The notes under the pieces were generated by a model, which was not told the DNA's origin, did not search any database, and was given only the letters and a program-made list of their open reading frames with translations. Position numbers and translations under genes: made by a program. Shown here piece after piece: positions 35,254 through 44,614 of a stretch of DNA of 64,000 nt (within the stretch, counting starts at the first letter, position 1; each line of letters opens with the position of its first letter). Source of the stretch: an uncultured Clostridia bacterium (GTDB lineage Bacteria > Bacillota > Clostridia > TANB77 > CAG-508); NCBI GenBank assembly GCA_949155365.1, contig CASCUT010000003.1:1-64000 (forward strand), read 5' to 3'.

Positions 35254-35356
35254 GATTTCTGGGACGAAGATTTCTGGGACGTACGAAAAAATCTCCTTTA
35301 CATTAAAAATGTAAAAGACAATGACAGATTTTTTCGTACGTCCCAAAAATCTTCGT
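35254..35356. repeat. Inverted pair of GGGACGTAC repeats forming a large hairpin
   Basis: Starting right after the plsC stop is a partial unit (GATTTCTGGGACGAA), then a complete unit at 35269-35293 and its inverted copy at 35327-35351. They are separated by an inner inverted repeat (TTTACATT/AATGTAAA). The whole can fold into one long stem and may terminate plsC. Confidence 0.7.
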
Positions 35357-35451
35357 TTCAAAAATCTGTGAAAAATCGTGAAATTATGTTGACATTAAAA
35401 ATGGATTGCTATATAATAAAATAGTTAAAAAATAATAAAAAAGGTGAAATT

Positions 35452-36561
35452 ATGAGAGATGAAAAAGAAATGACTTTTGAAGAACTATATCAAGAGTCTT
35501 TAAAAGAAACAAAATTAGAGAAAACAGTAACAGGAAAAATTATTAGTATTACAGCACAAGGGGAAATCTTTGTGGATATTAATTATAAAGCAGATGGTAT
35601 CATTCCAAAAAAAGAATATAGTGATGATGAAAATGCGAATCCAAAGGATGAATTTAAAATAGGAGATACTATTACAGCAGATGTGGTAAAACAAAACGAT
35701 GGATTAGGAAATGTATTATTATCTTACAAACGCGTGAAAACACGTGAAGCAAGAAAACAATTAGAAGAAAAAGTAAAAGAAAATGAAATCATAGAAGCAA
35801 AAGTAACACAAGTAAACGAAAAAGGATTAGTAGCAACGATAAATGATGTTAGAGTATTTATTCCTTTATCGTTATCCGGAATTACTAGAGGAGAAGATAT
35901 CCACTCTTATCAAGGAAAAGAAGTAAGATTTCGTATTACGGAATACGAACCAAGAAACAATCGAGTAATTGGTTCTATTAGAAGTGTTATTGAAGAAGAA
36001 AAGAAACAAAAACAAGAAGCATTTTGGAACACAGTAGAAGTAGGAAAAGAATACGAAGGAACGGTTGCAAGTTTAAGTTCTTATGGAGCATTTGTAGACT
36101 TAGGTGTAGTACAAGGGTTACTTCATGTATCTGAAATTTCTTGGGAGCGTAATGTAAAACCAGAAGAAATCTTAAAACAAGGTCAAGCCATAAAAGTAAC
36201 CATTCTTGAATTAGACAGAGAAAATAAACGTATCAAATTAAGTTATGGTGAAAAAGGACCAAATCCATGGAATAAAGTAGAAAAAAATTATCATATTGGT
36301 GATGTGGTAAGGGTAAAAGTAGTAAAAATGATGGCATTTGGTGTATTTGTAGAATTAGAACCAGGAATTGAAGGATTAGTCCATATTTCTCAAATTGCAG
36401 AGAAAAAGATTGCAAAACCAGAAGAAGTATTAACGATAAATGAACAAGTAAATGCGAAAATTATTGACATGGATTTAGAACAAAAAAGAATTGAGTTATC
36501 CATTAAAGAATTAGAAGGAACATCGAATGAATACAAAGAGAGTGAAACGCAAGAAGGATAG
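35452..36561 (+). CDS. rpsA: S1-domain RNA-binding protein, ribosomal S1-like
   Basis: 369 residues, AAAAAGGTGAAATT site. Four S1 (OB-fold) repeats: the first (about 23-95) and second (about 105-180) divergent, the third (GTVASLSSYGAFVDLGVVQG) and fourth (VKMMAFGVFVELEPGIEG) canonical. This length and layout is the usual Firmicute RpsA/YpfD-like protein, shorter than the six-repeat E. coli S1. It sits after cmk-plsC, the standard location. Whether it is a stable ribosomal protein or a translation accessory protein is not settled for this group. Confidence 0.88.
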   Translation: MRDEKEMTFEELYQESLKETKLEKTVTGKIISITAQGEIFVDINYKADGIIPKKEYSDDENANPKDEFKIGDTITADVVKQNDGLGNVLLSYKRVKTREARKQLEEKVKENEIIEAKVTQVNEKGLVATINDVRVFIPLSLSGITRGEDIHSYQGKEVRFRITEYEPRNNRVIGSIRSVIEEEKKQKQEAFWNTVEVGKEYEGTVASLSSYGAFVDLGVVQGLLHVSEISWERNVKPEEILKQGQAIKVTILELDRENKRIKLSYGEKGPNPWNKVEKNYHIGDVVRVKVVKMMAFGVFVELEPGIEGLVHISQIAEKKIAKPEEVLTINEQVNAKIIDMDLEQKRIELSIKELEGTSNEYKESETQEG

Positions 36562-36772
36562 TTGAAAAGTAGAAGGCAAAAGACGGATGTCAAAATTAAA
36601 GGTTTAGATATTGGCAATTAGAGTGTAAATGTCAGAAGAGAAAAAAGGAAGAACAATAAGAGAAAAATAAAAGAAGAAAAATAAAAAATAGAGAAATCCA
36701 GAAGAAGGAGTAAGGGCTAGAAAACGACCTCAAACCTCCAACTTCTGATTTCTAATGTAAAGGGGTAAAAAA
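36562..36772. repeat. rpsA-typA spacer with recurring intergenic words
   Basis: No gene. The words GAGTGTAAATG, CCTCAAACCTCCAAC and TTCTGATTTCTAATG near 36720-36760 resemble, partly in inverted orientation, the GGAAGTTAGAAAT/CCTCAAACCTCC sequence between rpsO and pnp. Confidence 0.4.
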
Positions 36773-38581
36773 ATGAAAAACGAAAAAATAAGAAATATTG
36801 CAATTATTGCGCACGTAGACCATGGAAAAACAACATTAGTAGACTGTCTATTAAGACAAAGTCATATTTTTAGAGAAAACGAGCAAGTGGCAGAAAGAGT
36901 TATGGACTCAAATGATTTAGAAAAAGAAAGAGGAATTACCATTCTTTCTAAAAATACATCTGTCATGTACAATGATATCAAAATCAATATCGTAGATACA
37001 CCAGGACATGCAGATTTTGGAGGAGAAGTAGAACGTGTTTTAAAAACAGTAGATGGAGTTCTTTTATTAGTGGATGCATTTGAAGGTGCAATGCCTCAAA
37101 CAAGAGAAGTATTAAAGAAATCCTTAGCATTAAATTTAAAACCAATCGTAGTTATCAACAAAATTGATCGACCAGGTTCAAACCCAGCAAAAGTAGTAGA
37201 CGAAGTATTAGAATTATTTATCGAATTAGATGCTAATGACGACCAATTAGAGTTCCCAGTAATTTATGCATCTGCAAAAAATGGAATTGCAAAAATGAAC
37301 TTAGAAGAAGAAAGCGATAACGTAAATTGCATTTTTGATACCATTATCAAAGAAATTGAGGCACCAAACTGCGAAATCGAAGGAACTGCTCAAATGCTAG
37401 TATCCAATATCGACTATGATGATTATTTAGGAAGAATTGCCGTAGGAAGAATTGAACGTGGAACTATCAAAGCAGGAATGCCAATTGCAATTTGTAAAAA
37501 AGATAAAAATGCACAAGGAAAAGTAGCAAAACTATTTACTTACCAAGGTCTAAAAAGAGTGGAAGTAGAAGAAGCAGTAGCAGGAGATATTATCGCATTA
37601 TCAGGAGTAGCAGATATAAACATTGGAGATACCATCTGTGACTTAAACAATCCAGAAAAAATTCCATTTGTGGATATCGATGAACCAACGGTATCAATGA
37701 CATTCTCTGTAAACAATGGACCATTTGCAGGAAAAGAAGGACAATTCATTACTTCAAGACATATCCGTGATCGTTTATTCAAAGAATTAGAAAGAAATGT
37801 AAGTTTACGTGTGAAAGAAACCGATTCAGCTGATAGCTTTGAAGTATGTGGTAGAGGAGAACTTCACTTATCTGTCTTAATTGAAACGATGAGAAGAGAA
37901 GGATTTGAACTAATTGTATCTCGTCCAAAAGTTATTTTTAAAGAAATCGATGGTGTAAAATGTGAACCAATGGAACGTTTAGTAGTGAATGTACCAGACG
38001 AATCTATCGGAACAGTTATTGAAAAATTAGGAAGACGTAAAGGTGAAATGGTTAACATGGAACCAGCTGAAGCAGGACATACTAAAGTAGAATTTAAAAT
38101 ACCAGCACGTGGAATTATTGGATATCGAACAGAATTCCTAACCGATACAAAGGGAGAAGGAACGATGAACTCTATCTTTGATTGCTATGAACCATATAAA
38201 GGAGAAATTCAAGCAAGAACAAGAGGAGTACTAGTAGCTTTTGAACAAGGTACATCCGTAACATATGGACTATATAACGCCCAAGAAAGAGGAGAACTTT
38301 TAATAGGAGCAGGTGTTGATGTATATGAAGGAATGGTTGTTGGAATTAACTCAAGAAATGAGGATATTGCCATCAATGTATGTAAAGAAAAACATCTAAC
38401 CAACACAAGAGCCTCTGGTTCTGATGATGCCCTTCGTTTAGTACCACCTTTACAAATGTCACTAGAAAAAGCAATTGAATTTATTGCAGAAGATGAGTTA
38501 GTAGAAATAACACCAAAAAATATTCGTCTAAGAAAGAAAACATTAGATACCAAAACAAGAGAAAGAGAAGCAAGAAGATAA
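36773..38581 (+). CDS. typA: Ribosome-associated GTPase TypA/BipA
   Basis: 602 residues, AAAGGGG site. Translational GTPase G domain: [10 protein letters not shown] (G1), ERGITI (G2 region), [12 protein letters not shown] (G3), NKID (G4), SAKNG (G5). EF-G-like domains II, III and V follow, and the C-terminal BipA-specific domain ([18 protein letters not shown] onward) is present. TypA aids 50S assembly, notably under stress and at low temperature. Single-gene unit. Confidence 0.97.
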   Translation: MKNEKIRNIAIIAHVDHGKTTLVDCLLRQSHIFRENEQVAERVMDSNDLEKERGITILSKNTSVMYNDIKINIVDTPGHADFGGEVERVLKTVDGVLLLVDAFEGAMPQTREVLKKSLALNLKPIVVINKIDRPGSNPAKVVDEVLELFIELDANDDQLEFPVIYASAKNGIAKMNLEEESDNVNCIFDTIIKEIEAPNCEIEGTAQMLVSNIDYDDYLGRIAVGRIERGTIKAGMPIAICKKDKNAQGKVAKLFTYQGLKRVEVEEAVAGDIIALSGVADINIGDTICDLNNPEKIPFVDIDEPTVSMTFSVNNGPFAGKEGQFITSRHIRDRLFKELERNVSLRVKETDSADSFEVCGRGELHLSVLIETMRREGFELIVSRPKVIFKEIDGVKCEPMERLVVNVPDESIGTVIEKLGRRKGEMVNMEPAEAGHTKVEFKIPARGIIGYRTEFLTDTKGEGTMNSIFDCYEPYKGEIQARTRGVLVAFEQGTSVTYGLYNAQERGELLIGAGVDVYEGMVVGINSRNEDIAINVCKEKHLTNTRASGSDDALRLVPPLQMSLEKAIEFIAEDELVEITPKNIRLRKKTLDTKTREREARR

Positions 38582-38596
38582 AAAGATACAAAAAGA

Positions 38597-38660
38597 AGGA
38601 AACCAGATAAAAGCATAAACTTATCTGGTTTCCTAACTGCTAACAATTAAAGATATGGTA
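38597..38660. terminator. Terminator after typA; left copy of a duplicated hairpin segment
   Basis: AGGAAACCAGATAA and TTATCTGGTTTCCT form the stem. The hairpin and the following TGCTAAC...GGTATTA words recur at 39345-39410. Confidence 0.75.
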
Positions 38661-38703
38661 TTACCACAAATTAATTTAATTCCTGATACTCGACATCAAT
38701 AGG

Positions 38704-39021
38704 TTAAAATTTCATCAATTTCTCCTTAACTTCCTCGATATTCTGTTTAATTTTCATATCTTTATGATACAATATAGTATTAATCAAAAAGATAGGAACC
38801 GCTAACAGCGGATAGAACAGTCCAGAGAGAGGAAAGAGAGAAAAGCATAAACAAGAGGCTAAAGCACACAAGGTCATGGACGCAAACAAATTGCGAAGTA
38901 CCTTGTAATACCGAGAGGTCCTGGTACGTTTGACAAAGAATTGAAAAATCGAATACACAATCCCTAGCGTAAAAAGAATCAGGAATAATACAAGTGCTAT
39001 GGTGCCAATAAATACTTTCAT
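38704..39021 (-). CDS. Small hypothetical membrane protein, probably acquired
   Basis: 105 residues from the ATG at 39021 (AAAGGAGATTCT upstream on the minus strand). About three hydrophobic helices: VFIGTIALVLFLILFTLGIV, a central cluster (TLCALASCLCFSLFPL) and PLLAVPIFLINTILYH, then a basic C-terminal tail. Not recognised. It lies in reverse orientation between two related hairpin segments (38597 and 39345) and contains one in-frame CGG Arg codon (TSRYY). CGG is otherwise absent from the native genes of the window, so it probably entered by transfer. Confidence 0.6.
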   Translation of the reverse strand: MKVFIGTIALVLFLILFTLGIVYSIFQFFVKRTRTSRYYKVLRNLFASMTLCALASCLCFSLFPLSGLFYPLLAVPIFLINTILYHKDMKIKQNIEEVKEKLMKF

Positions 39022-39497
39022 AGAATCTCCTTTCAAATGTAAGTTAACAGTAAATAAAAAGTACGATTTGTAACTAAATATAATTATACTATATTTTACA
39101 TAATGTGTCAAATCGGGCTTATCTTAAGCAGAATGGAATGGCACTTGAAAAATAGAAGAAAATCAGGAGCAGATATACCAAATTATGACATCGGTTATAT
39201 AATGAAACTTGCAAAAGAAAATGAGATAAAGATATTGCAGAAAAGTTAATAAAAAGAAAGGAAAATACAGTAACAGAAGAGTAATATTAATACATTAGAC
39301 ATATCGATAGAAATGGTAAATTGCAAGCATAAAATAGTCAATAGAAAGAAACCAGATTAAGTTTTTACTTGTCTGGTTTCTTAGTTGCTAACTTAAATGA
39401 CATCGTATTAAATAATAGGAGGAATCTGTAGTTGCCAAAAAACAAGAAAAATGATAATATAAATAAGAGAAAATAAAAACAAAAGGAATGGAAGAAA
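39022..39497. other. Gene-free 476-bp stretch with the right copy of the duplicated hairpin
   Basis: No credible gene. A short readable stretch near 39150-39250 (RRKSGADIPNYDIGYIMKLA, ending at a stop) lacks a ribosome site and may be a relic. At 39345-39410 the hairpin AAAGAAACCAGATTAAG/CTTGTCTGGTTTCTT plus TTGCTAAC and CGTATTA duplicates the segment after typA. Confidence 0.5.
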
Positions 39498-40103
39498 ATG
39501 AATAAACAAGAATTAGAAATAATAAAGCAAAAAGCATTAGAAGAGCATATCCCTATTATTATGGATGATACCTTAGAAGTAGTAGATAAAATATTAGTAG
39601 ATTTAAAACCAAATAAAATTTTAGAAATTGGTACAGCAGTAGGATATTCTGCAATGTGCTTTTCAGAATATTTAAGCGAAAATGGAATGATCGATACAAT
39701 AGAGCGTGACGAAGAACGAATTAAAGAAGCAAAAGAAAATATTGTAAAAGTAGGGGTAGCAGAAAAAATTAATATCTTAGAAGGAGATGCCGTAGAAATT
39801 CTGCCAACACTTCAAGGAACCTATGATATGATATTTATTGATGCGGCCAAAGGAAAATATCCATTTTTCTTAAAAGAAGCATTGAGAATGTTATCCCCAA
39901 ATGGAATCATATTAGCAGACAATATTCTATATAAGGGATATGTAATGAGTGACTATAATAAGCACAAACAACGTACCGCCGTAAGAAACTTAAGAGAATA
40001 TATTTATGAAGTAACCAATGACCCTAATTTAGAAACAGAGATTTTAGAAGTAGGAGATGGCTTAGCCATCACAAAAAAATGTCCTGTTAGGGACGTTTTC
40101 TAA
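39498..40103 (+). CDS. trmR: tRNA 5-hydroxyuridine methyltransferase (TrmR-like O-methyltransferase)
   Basis: 201 residues in the caffeoyl-CoA/YrrM O-methyltransferase family: SAM motif ILEIGTAVGYSAMCF, IDTIERDEERI, the metal and catalytic DMIFIDAAKGKYPFFLKEA and ADNILYKG. In Bacillus the homologue YrrM (TrmR) methylates ho5U to mo5U in tRNA wobble position 34, and U32-family proteins make ho5U. A U32 protein gene lies 0.8 kb away here, supporting the assignment. The last residues (KKCPVRDVF) are encoded by a GGGACG-type hairpin and look like an invasion of the 3' end. Confidence 0.82.
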   Translation: MNKQELEIIKQKALEEHIPIIMDDTLEVVDKILVDLKPNKILEIGTAVGYSAMCFSEYLSENGMIDTIERDEERIKEAKENIVKVGVAEKINILEGDAVEILPTLQGTYDMIFIDAAKGKYPFFLKEALRMLSPNGIILADNILYKGYVMSDYNKHKQRTAVRNLREYIYEVTNDPNLETEILEVGDGLAITKKCPVRDVF

Positions 40104-40181
40104 AGAGACATTACAATAGAAAAGAAAGCTATTTCTTAGAAGACAGAGATTTTAGTGTCTCGTTAGAGACAGTAATAAAAA

Positions 40182-40210
40182 TAACAGCAGTTTTTGAATA
40201 ACTGCTGTTT
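40182..40210. terminator. Terminator between trmR and the minus-strand membrane gene
   Basis: AACAGCAGTT and AACTGCTGTT arms with A/T-rich flanks; convergent genes on both sides. Confidence 0.8.
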
Positions 40211-40213
40211 ATT

Positions 40214-40783
40214 TTAAAATTGAAAATAACGTACACAAGATAAAATAGTATCTACTACATAAATGACACAGGCACTATTTATTAGAAAAGCTTTTAGGGA
40301 ATAAGAAACTTTTGAGAGAATAAAACTAGCTTTCTTTTTAATAAAAGGATAAAGATGTCCTACAAAAAGAATGGCAATAATTCCCCAAGCAAAAGAGTAA
40401 AAGATACTAATTCTACCATTTAAATTAAAAAAGTCATTTCGATAGTCCCACCAATAAGAGTGAAATAACACCTCTAATACATAACTTGTAATGTATTCAA
40501 AAACAGAAAAGATAACCGCCGAATAGACAAACAGCTTAAAAGAATGTTTTCGATATTTTCCTAAAAATAGAATTAAAATTAAAGCACCATATCCATAAAG
40601 CGGACATAAAGGACCATATAGAAAACCACGTTTGGTAAAATGCCCCAACATAACAAAACTGTAAGCAGTCTCCATTAACCAACCGAAAAAGGCAAATAAA
40701 AAGAAATAGAAAAGATATAGTTGAAATTTACTTAGCTTTTTTGTTCCTTTTTTTATTATCATCTTTGAATGAATATGTTCCAT
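40214..40783 (-). CDS. CmpB-type putative ABC transporter membrane protein (PF06541-like)
   Basis: 189 residues, minus strand, ATATAGGAGGGGG site. Five to six membrane helices. The N-terminal FFLFAFFGWLMETAYSFVMLG and RGFLYGPLCPLYGYGALIL match the clostridial 'putative ABC-transporter type IV' family, followed by YITSYVLEVLFHSYWWDY. No ATPase gene is adjacent and the family has no proven substrate, so transport is only nominal. Confidence 0.75.
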   Translation of the reverse strand: MEHIHSKMIIKKGTKKLSKFQLYLFYFFLFAFFGWLMETAYSFVMLGHFTKRGFLYGPLCPLYGYGALILILFLGKYRKHSFKLFVYSAVIFSVFEYITSYVLEVLFHSYWWDYRNDFFNLNGRISIFYSFAWGIIAILFVGHLYPFIKKKASFILSKVSYSLKAFLINSACVIYVVDTILSCVRYFQF

Positions 40784-40911
40784 TTTTCCCCCTCCTATAT
40801 TTTATATATAATATCAAAAAGAAATAAAAAAGTAAAGGTAGATATTTTAGAAAAATAGTGCTATAATAAAGTAGTATGAAAAAATAAGAGAAAAAGAAAA
40901 GGGAGAAAAAA

Positions 40912-42150
40912 ATGAAGAAACCAGAATTATTAGCCCCAGCAGGGTCTTTTGAAAAAGCAAAAATTGCCTTCTTATATGGAGCAGATGCAGTCTATGCAGG
41001 AACCTCAAGTTTATCCTTAAGAACAAGAGCAGAAATGCAAGATAGCGACTTAGCAAATACCATAAAATATGCACATTCTATTGGAAAAAAAGTATATACT
41101 GCCATTAACATTTATGCTTGGGATGAAACCTATGAAGAAATCAAAAAACAAGCACAAATGTTAAATGAATTAAAAGTAGATGGTATTATTGTAGCAGATG
41201 GTGGAGTCGTAGAAATGATAAAGGAATATGCACCAGATGTTGAAGTGCATATTAGTACACAAGCAAACACCGTAAGTTATCATTCTGCTAATTTTTGGCA
41301 TAAAAATGGAGCCAAAAGAGTCATTTTAGGTCGTGAAATGAATAAAGAACAAATTAGAGAATTAATCAAGAATAAGCCAAAAGATTTAGAAGTAGAAATG
41401 TTTATTCATGGAGCAATTTGCTTTGGCTATTCTGGAAGATGCTTCTTAAGTGATTTCTTAGCAGGAAGAAGTGCTAACTTAGGCGATTGTGCACAAAGTT
41501 GTCGATGGGCATACAATGTTTATGTAGAAGAAGCAAATAAACCAGGTAACTTAATGCCAGTAGAGCATGATGAAAAAGGAACTTACATTTTTTCTTCCAA
41601 AGATATGTGTTTAATAAAAGAAATCCCAGAAATTGTAGAAATGGGAGTAGATAGCTTAAAAATAGAAGGAAGATTAAAAACAGAATATTACTTGGCATCT
41701 GTCGTAAATGCTTATCGAAATGCTATCGATGACTATTGTAAAAATCCAGATAACTATGATTATACAAAATATTTAACAGAACTAGAAAAAACAAAAACAA
41801 GAGGATTAACCACATTCTACTTTAATGATAGAAACAACAAAGACTTCCAAGAATATGAAGGAAAACAATACAATTCTCATTATGAATTTGGAGGAAAAGT
41901 AGTAGAAGCAAGAAATGAAAAAACTGTGATTGAAATAAAGAATAAATTGCAAGTAGGAGATGAACTAGAAATTATTATTCCAAATCAAATTGAAACCGTA
42001 AAATTTACGATTGATGCATTATGGGATATTGATACAGAAGAAGAGATTTCTCATATCAATCCAGGAAAAGCAGAACAGAAAGTAATGATGAAGTTACCAA
42101 TTACAGCAGAGAAAAACTGGATTTTAAGAAGGAAAAAGAAAGAGAATTAA
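40912..42150 (+). CDS. trhP: U32-family tRNA hydroxylation protein, TrhP-like
   Basis: 412 residues, GAAAAGGGAG site. Peptidase U32 fold: MKKPELLAPAGSFEKAKIAF at the start, GADAVYAG, HISTQANT, and the cysteine cluster AICFGYSGRC, GDCAQSCRW typical of iron-sulfur-bearing TrhP/YegQ proteins. The C-terminal beta-barrel domain (about 335-412) is present. TrhP proteins make 5-hydroxyuridine at tRNA position 34 using prephenate. TrmR lies upstream, so the two probably act in series. Bacillus has two U32 paralogues here; this window has one. Confidence 0.87.
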   Translation: MKKPELLAPAGSFEKAKIAFLYGADAVYAGTSSLSLRTRAEMQDSDLANTIKYAHSIGKKVYTAINIYAWDETYEEIKKQAQMLNELKVDGIIVADGGVVEMIKEYAPDVEVHISTQANTVSYHSANFWHKNGAKRVILGREMNKEQIRELIKNKPKDLEVEMFIHGAICFGYSGRCFLSDFLAGRSANLGDCAQSCRWAYNVYVEEANKPGNLMPVEHDEKGTYIFSSKDMCLIKEIPEIVEMGVDSLKIEGRLKTEYYLASVVNAYRNAIDDYCKNPDNYDYTKYLTELEKTKTRGLTTFYFNDRNNKDFQEYEGKQYNSHYEFGGKVVEARNEKTVIEIKNKLQVGDELEIIIPNQIETVKFTIDALWDIDTEEEISHINPGKAEQKVMMKLPITAEKNWILRRKKKEN

Positions 42151-42245
42151 GAAATGACCGAAAGAAATATTAAAAGGAAGAGGTTTAATATTACAATAGA
42201 GGAAAATAGATAAGAAAGAAAAAATAGAACTTACACAGAGATAAG

Positions 42246-42279
42246 CAGAGAATTTCAAAGATTCTCTGCTTGTTTTTTA
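42246..42279 (+). terminator. Terminator after trhP
   Basis: AAGCAGAGAAT and ATTCTCTGCTT arms around TTCAAAG, then GTTTTTTAT. Confidence 0.85.
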
Positions 42280-42507
42280 TATTGTAGGAATTTTCGACCG
42301 AAGGGAAGAAAAGCTCCATACAAGATAATTATGGGAATTTTTAGAAATTGTTTGAGCGAAGCGAAGTACCATTTCTTAAATTCGTTTTTTATATTGTAGG
42401 AATTTTCGACCGAAGGGAAGAAAAGCTCCGTACAAGATAATTATGGGAATTTTTAGAAATTGTTTGAGCAAAGCGAAGTACCATTTCTTAAATTCGTTTT
42501 TTATATT
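42272..42507. repeat. Tandem repeat, 112-bp unit, about 2.1 copies
   Basis: Copies at 42272-42383 and 42384-42495 differ at two positions (C-A-TACAAG/C-G-TACAAG and GAGCGAAG/GAGCAAAG). A third partial unit (GTTTTTTATATT) ends at 42507. Each unit holds an inner inverted repeat (GGGAATTTTTAGAAAT with ATTTCTTAAATTC). The copies fill the 377-bp gap between trhP and the DUF368 gene. Confidence 0.9.
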
Positions 42508-42527
42508 AAAGTGAGACTAAAACAAAG

Positions 42528-43313
42528 TTATTTTTCTAACTTTAGAGCAAGAAAATAGCCACAAGCAAAAAGAAGAAGTGAAATAGGGTTAATATGAGAG
42601 GGAAGAAGTACAAAAGTACTTCCTAGTACAAAGCCAATAATAGCATAATAAGTTTGAGAAGAATAATGCTTTAATAAAAAACGAATTAGAAGCAAAAAGA
42701 AAACTCCACCACTTACCACTCCAATCCCCATAGGAAGAAGAACGCTAAAATTCAAAGTAGCAATCGATTCTAAATAAAGATAGTAACTTCCAAAACACAT
42801 CAAGATTACAGTACTGCTAATTCCTGGAATAACAACACCAGCAGACATAGCAAACCCTGACAAAAAAAGAAATAAAATAGAAGGCTCAAAAGCCCCTAAG
42901 CAAGTATGGCTAATTTGTTTTTCTAGTAAAAATAGAAATAAGCCAAAGCCAAAACTTAACAAAGTATAGAAAAGAAAAGAAAGATGAAATTTTTGTTCTT
43001 TATGGATTTGTTTAAAAAGAGAGGGAATGCTACCTAAAATAAGTCCTAAAAATAATAGCTTACATTCTATTTCATAATGAGCAAATAAGTAATTTAGTCC
43101 AGTTCCAAAAAATAAAAAGCCAATACCAGCACCAAGTACAATAGGAAATAAAAAAATAATATTTTTTTTGAAATCATGAAAAAGACCAAGTACACTATCG
43201 ACCAATTTTTCGTAAATTCCAAAAATAACGCAAAGTACTCCACTACTAATACCAGGAAGAATTGCACCAGCACCAATTAAAAATCCTTTTAAAGTAGAAA
43301 ATAAAAAATTCAT
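42528..43313 (-). CDS. popT: DUF368 polyprenyl-phosphate translocase (PopT-like)
   Basis: 261 residues from the ATG at 43313 (TAGGAGGAGTGTC upstream); an earlier in-frame Met lacks a ribosome site. Eight or nine membrane helices. The DUF368 signature appears twice: FLIGAGAILPGISSGVLCVIFGIYE near the start (split by length limits as GAGAILPGISSGVLC) and GVVIPGISSTVILMCFGSY in the middle. DUF368 members were recently shown to recycle undecaprenyl phosphate across the membrane for wall synthesis. It stands alone on the minus strand. Confidence 0.85.
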   Translation of the reverse strand: MNFLFSTLKGFLIGAGAILPGISSGVLCVIFGIYEKLVDSVLGLFHDFKKNIIFLFPIVLGAGIGFLFFGTGLNYLFAHYEIECKLLFLGLILGSIPSLFKQIHKEQKFHLSFLFYTLLSFGFGLFLFLLEKQISHTCLGAFEPSILFLFLSGFAMSAGVVIPGISSTVILMCFGSYYLYLESIATLNFSVLLPMGIGVVSGGVFFLLLIRFLLKHYSSQTYYAIIGFVLGSTFVLLPSHINPISLLLFACGYFLALKLEK

Positions 43314-43427
43314 GACACTCCTCCTACTAAACCATATGCAAAGAAAAAATAAGTTATGCGTAAAAATAGAACAAAGCATTGTATCCGAAAAAGGAATGTG
43401 ATAAAATAAGAAAAAAAGGTGAAAAAG

Positions 43428-44510
43428 ATGAAAATAGAAGAACTAAGTTTAGAAGAAAAAATGGGACAATTATTTATGGTAGGATTGGAAGAAACAAACC
43501 ATACAGGTATCCAAGAAATGATACAACAATATAAAATAGGTGGTGTAATTTTATATAAAAAAAATTATCGTACCTATGAAGAAATGATAAATCTAGTAAA
43601 TCATTTAAAGGAAATGAATCAATCAAATGCCATTCCTCTTTTTATAAGCATTGATCAAGAGGGGGGAAGAGTAAATCGTATGCCATCTGAAATAGAAAAC
43701 CTAAAAAGTGCCATGCAAATAGTGAATACCCAAGATATGGAATTAGTAAAAGAAAGTGGAAGAGCCATAGGAAGAATGCTACAAGAGACAGGAATTTCGA
43801 TGGATTATGCACCAGTTCTTGATATTAAACGTTTTGAAGAAAAACATGCAATTGGAGACCGATGCTATGGGGAAAAAGAAGAAGACGTAAGCAAATATGG
43901 AATTGAAGTAATGAAGGAAATTCAAAACCAAGGCGTTATTTCCGTTATAAAACACTTTCCGGGTCATGGACTAACAAAAAAAGATTCTCATTTTCGCATT
44001 CCTAAAATAACACAAAAAATAGAAAAATTAGAGAAAGAAGATATGCTTCCTTTTGAAAAAGCAATCAAAGAAGGAGCCGATAGCATTATGGTAGGACATC
44101 TTATCATAAAAGACATAGATAGAAGATATCCTGCCTCTTTATCCAAAAAGGTAATTCAAACTCATCTAATTGACAAATATCAATATACAGGGCTTATTAT
44201 GACAGATGATTTGAAAATGCTAGCAATTAGGTTACATTATAATATGAAAAGGGCAGTAAAAAAAGCAATAGAAGCGGGAAATGATATCGTTATGATAGGA
44301 TTGCCTTATAGAAAAGTAAAGAAAATAATCCAATACATGACCAAACAAGTACAAAAAGGAAAAATAGAAATAGAAAGAATTAATCAAAGTGTAGAGAAAA
44401 TACAAAAGATGAAAGAGAAATACCAAATCCAAGATAAAATAGTAGAAGGTGGAAAGGTAGACCAAATCAACAGCACAATACAAAAAATAAATAAAAAAAT
44501 AGAAAAATAA
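43428..44510 (+). CDS. nagZ: Glycoside hydrolase family 3, NagZ-like beta-N-acetylhexosaminidase
   Basis: 360 residues from ATG 43428 (AAAAAGGTGAAAAAG). GH3 N-terminal barrel: GQLFMVGLEE, SIDQEGGRVNRMP, DYAPVLDI, the catalytic His/Asp loop KHFPGHGLTKKDSHFRIP and the nucleophile region MTDDLKMLAI. These are NagZ hallmarks, and there is no signal peptide. It removes GlcNAc from wall muropeptides, probably in the cytoplasm for recycling. The C-terminal 60 residues are Lys-rich and extend past the barrel. Confidence 0.9.
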   Translation: MKIEELSLEEKMGQLFMVGLEETNHTGIQEMIQQYKIGGVILYKKNYRTYEEMINLVNHLKEMNQSNAIPLFISIDQEGGRVNRMPSEIENLKSAMQIVNTQDMELVKESGRAIGRMLQETGISMDYAPVLDIKRFEEKHAIGDRCYGEKEEDVSKYGIEVMKEIQNQGVISVIKHFPGHGLTKKDSHFRIPKITQKIEKLEKEDMLPFEKAIKEGADSIMVGHLIIKDIDRRYPASLSKKVIQTHLIDKYQYTGLIMTDDLKMLAIRLHYNMKRAVKKAIEAGNDIVMIGLPYRKVKKIIQYMTKQVQKGKIEIERINQSVEKIQKMKEKYQIQDKIVEGGKVDQINSTIQKINKKIEK

Positions 44511-44614
44511 AAATAGAATAAAAATTACTTTCCTATCTTTTTCTCAAGGTCAGGCACATTTCTTTTTTTAGAACATATAATTTCATAGAAAAAGAAATGG
44601 AGGTGCTCCTATTT

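Noticed and set aside
42272-42507. CRISPR array
   Set aside because: Only two units of 112 bp, no spacers between them and no cas genes in the window.
44511-44614. SigE-type promoter upstream of sigK
   Set aside because: CATATAAT-like words exist but neither spacing nor both elements match the consensus well enough to call.
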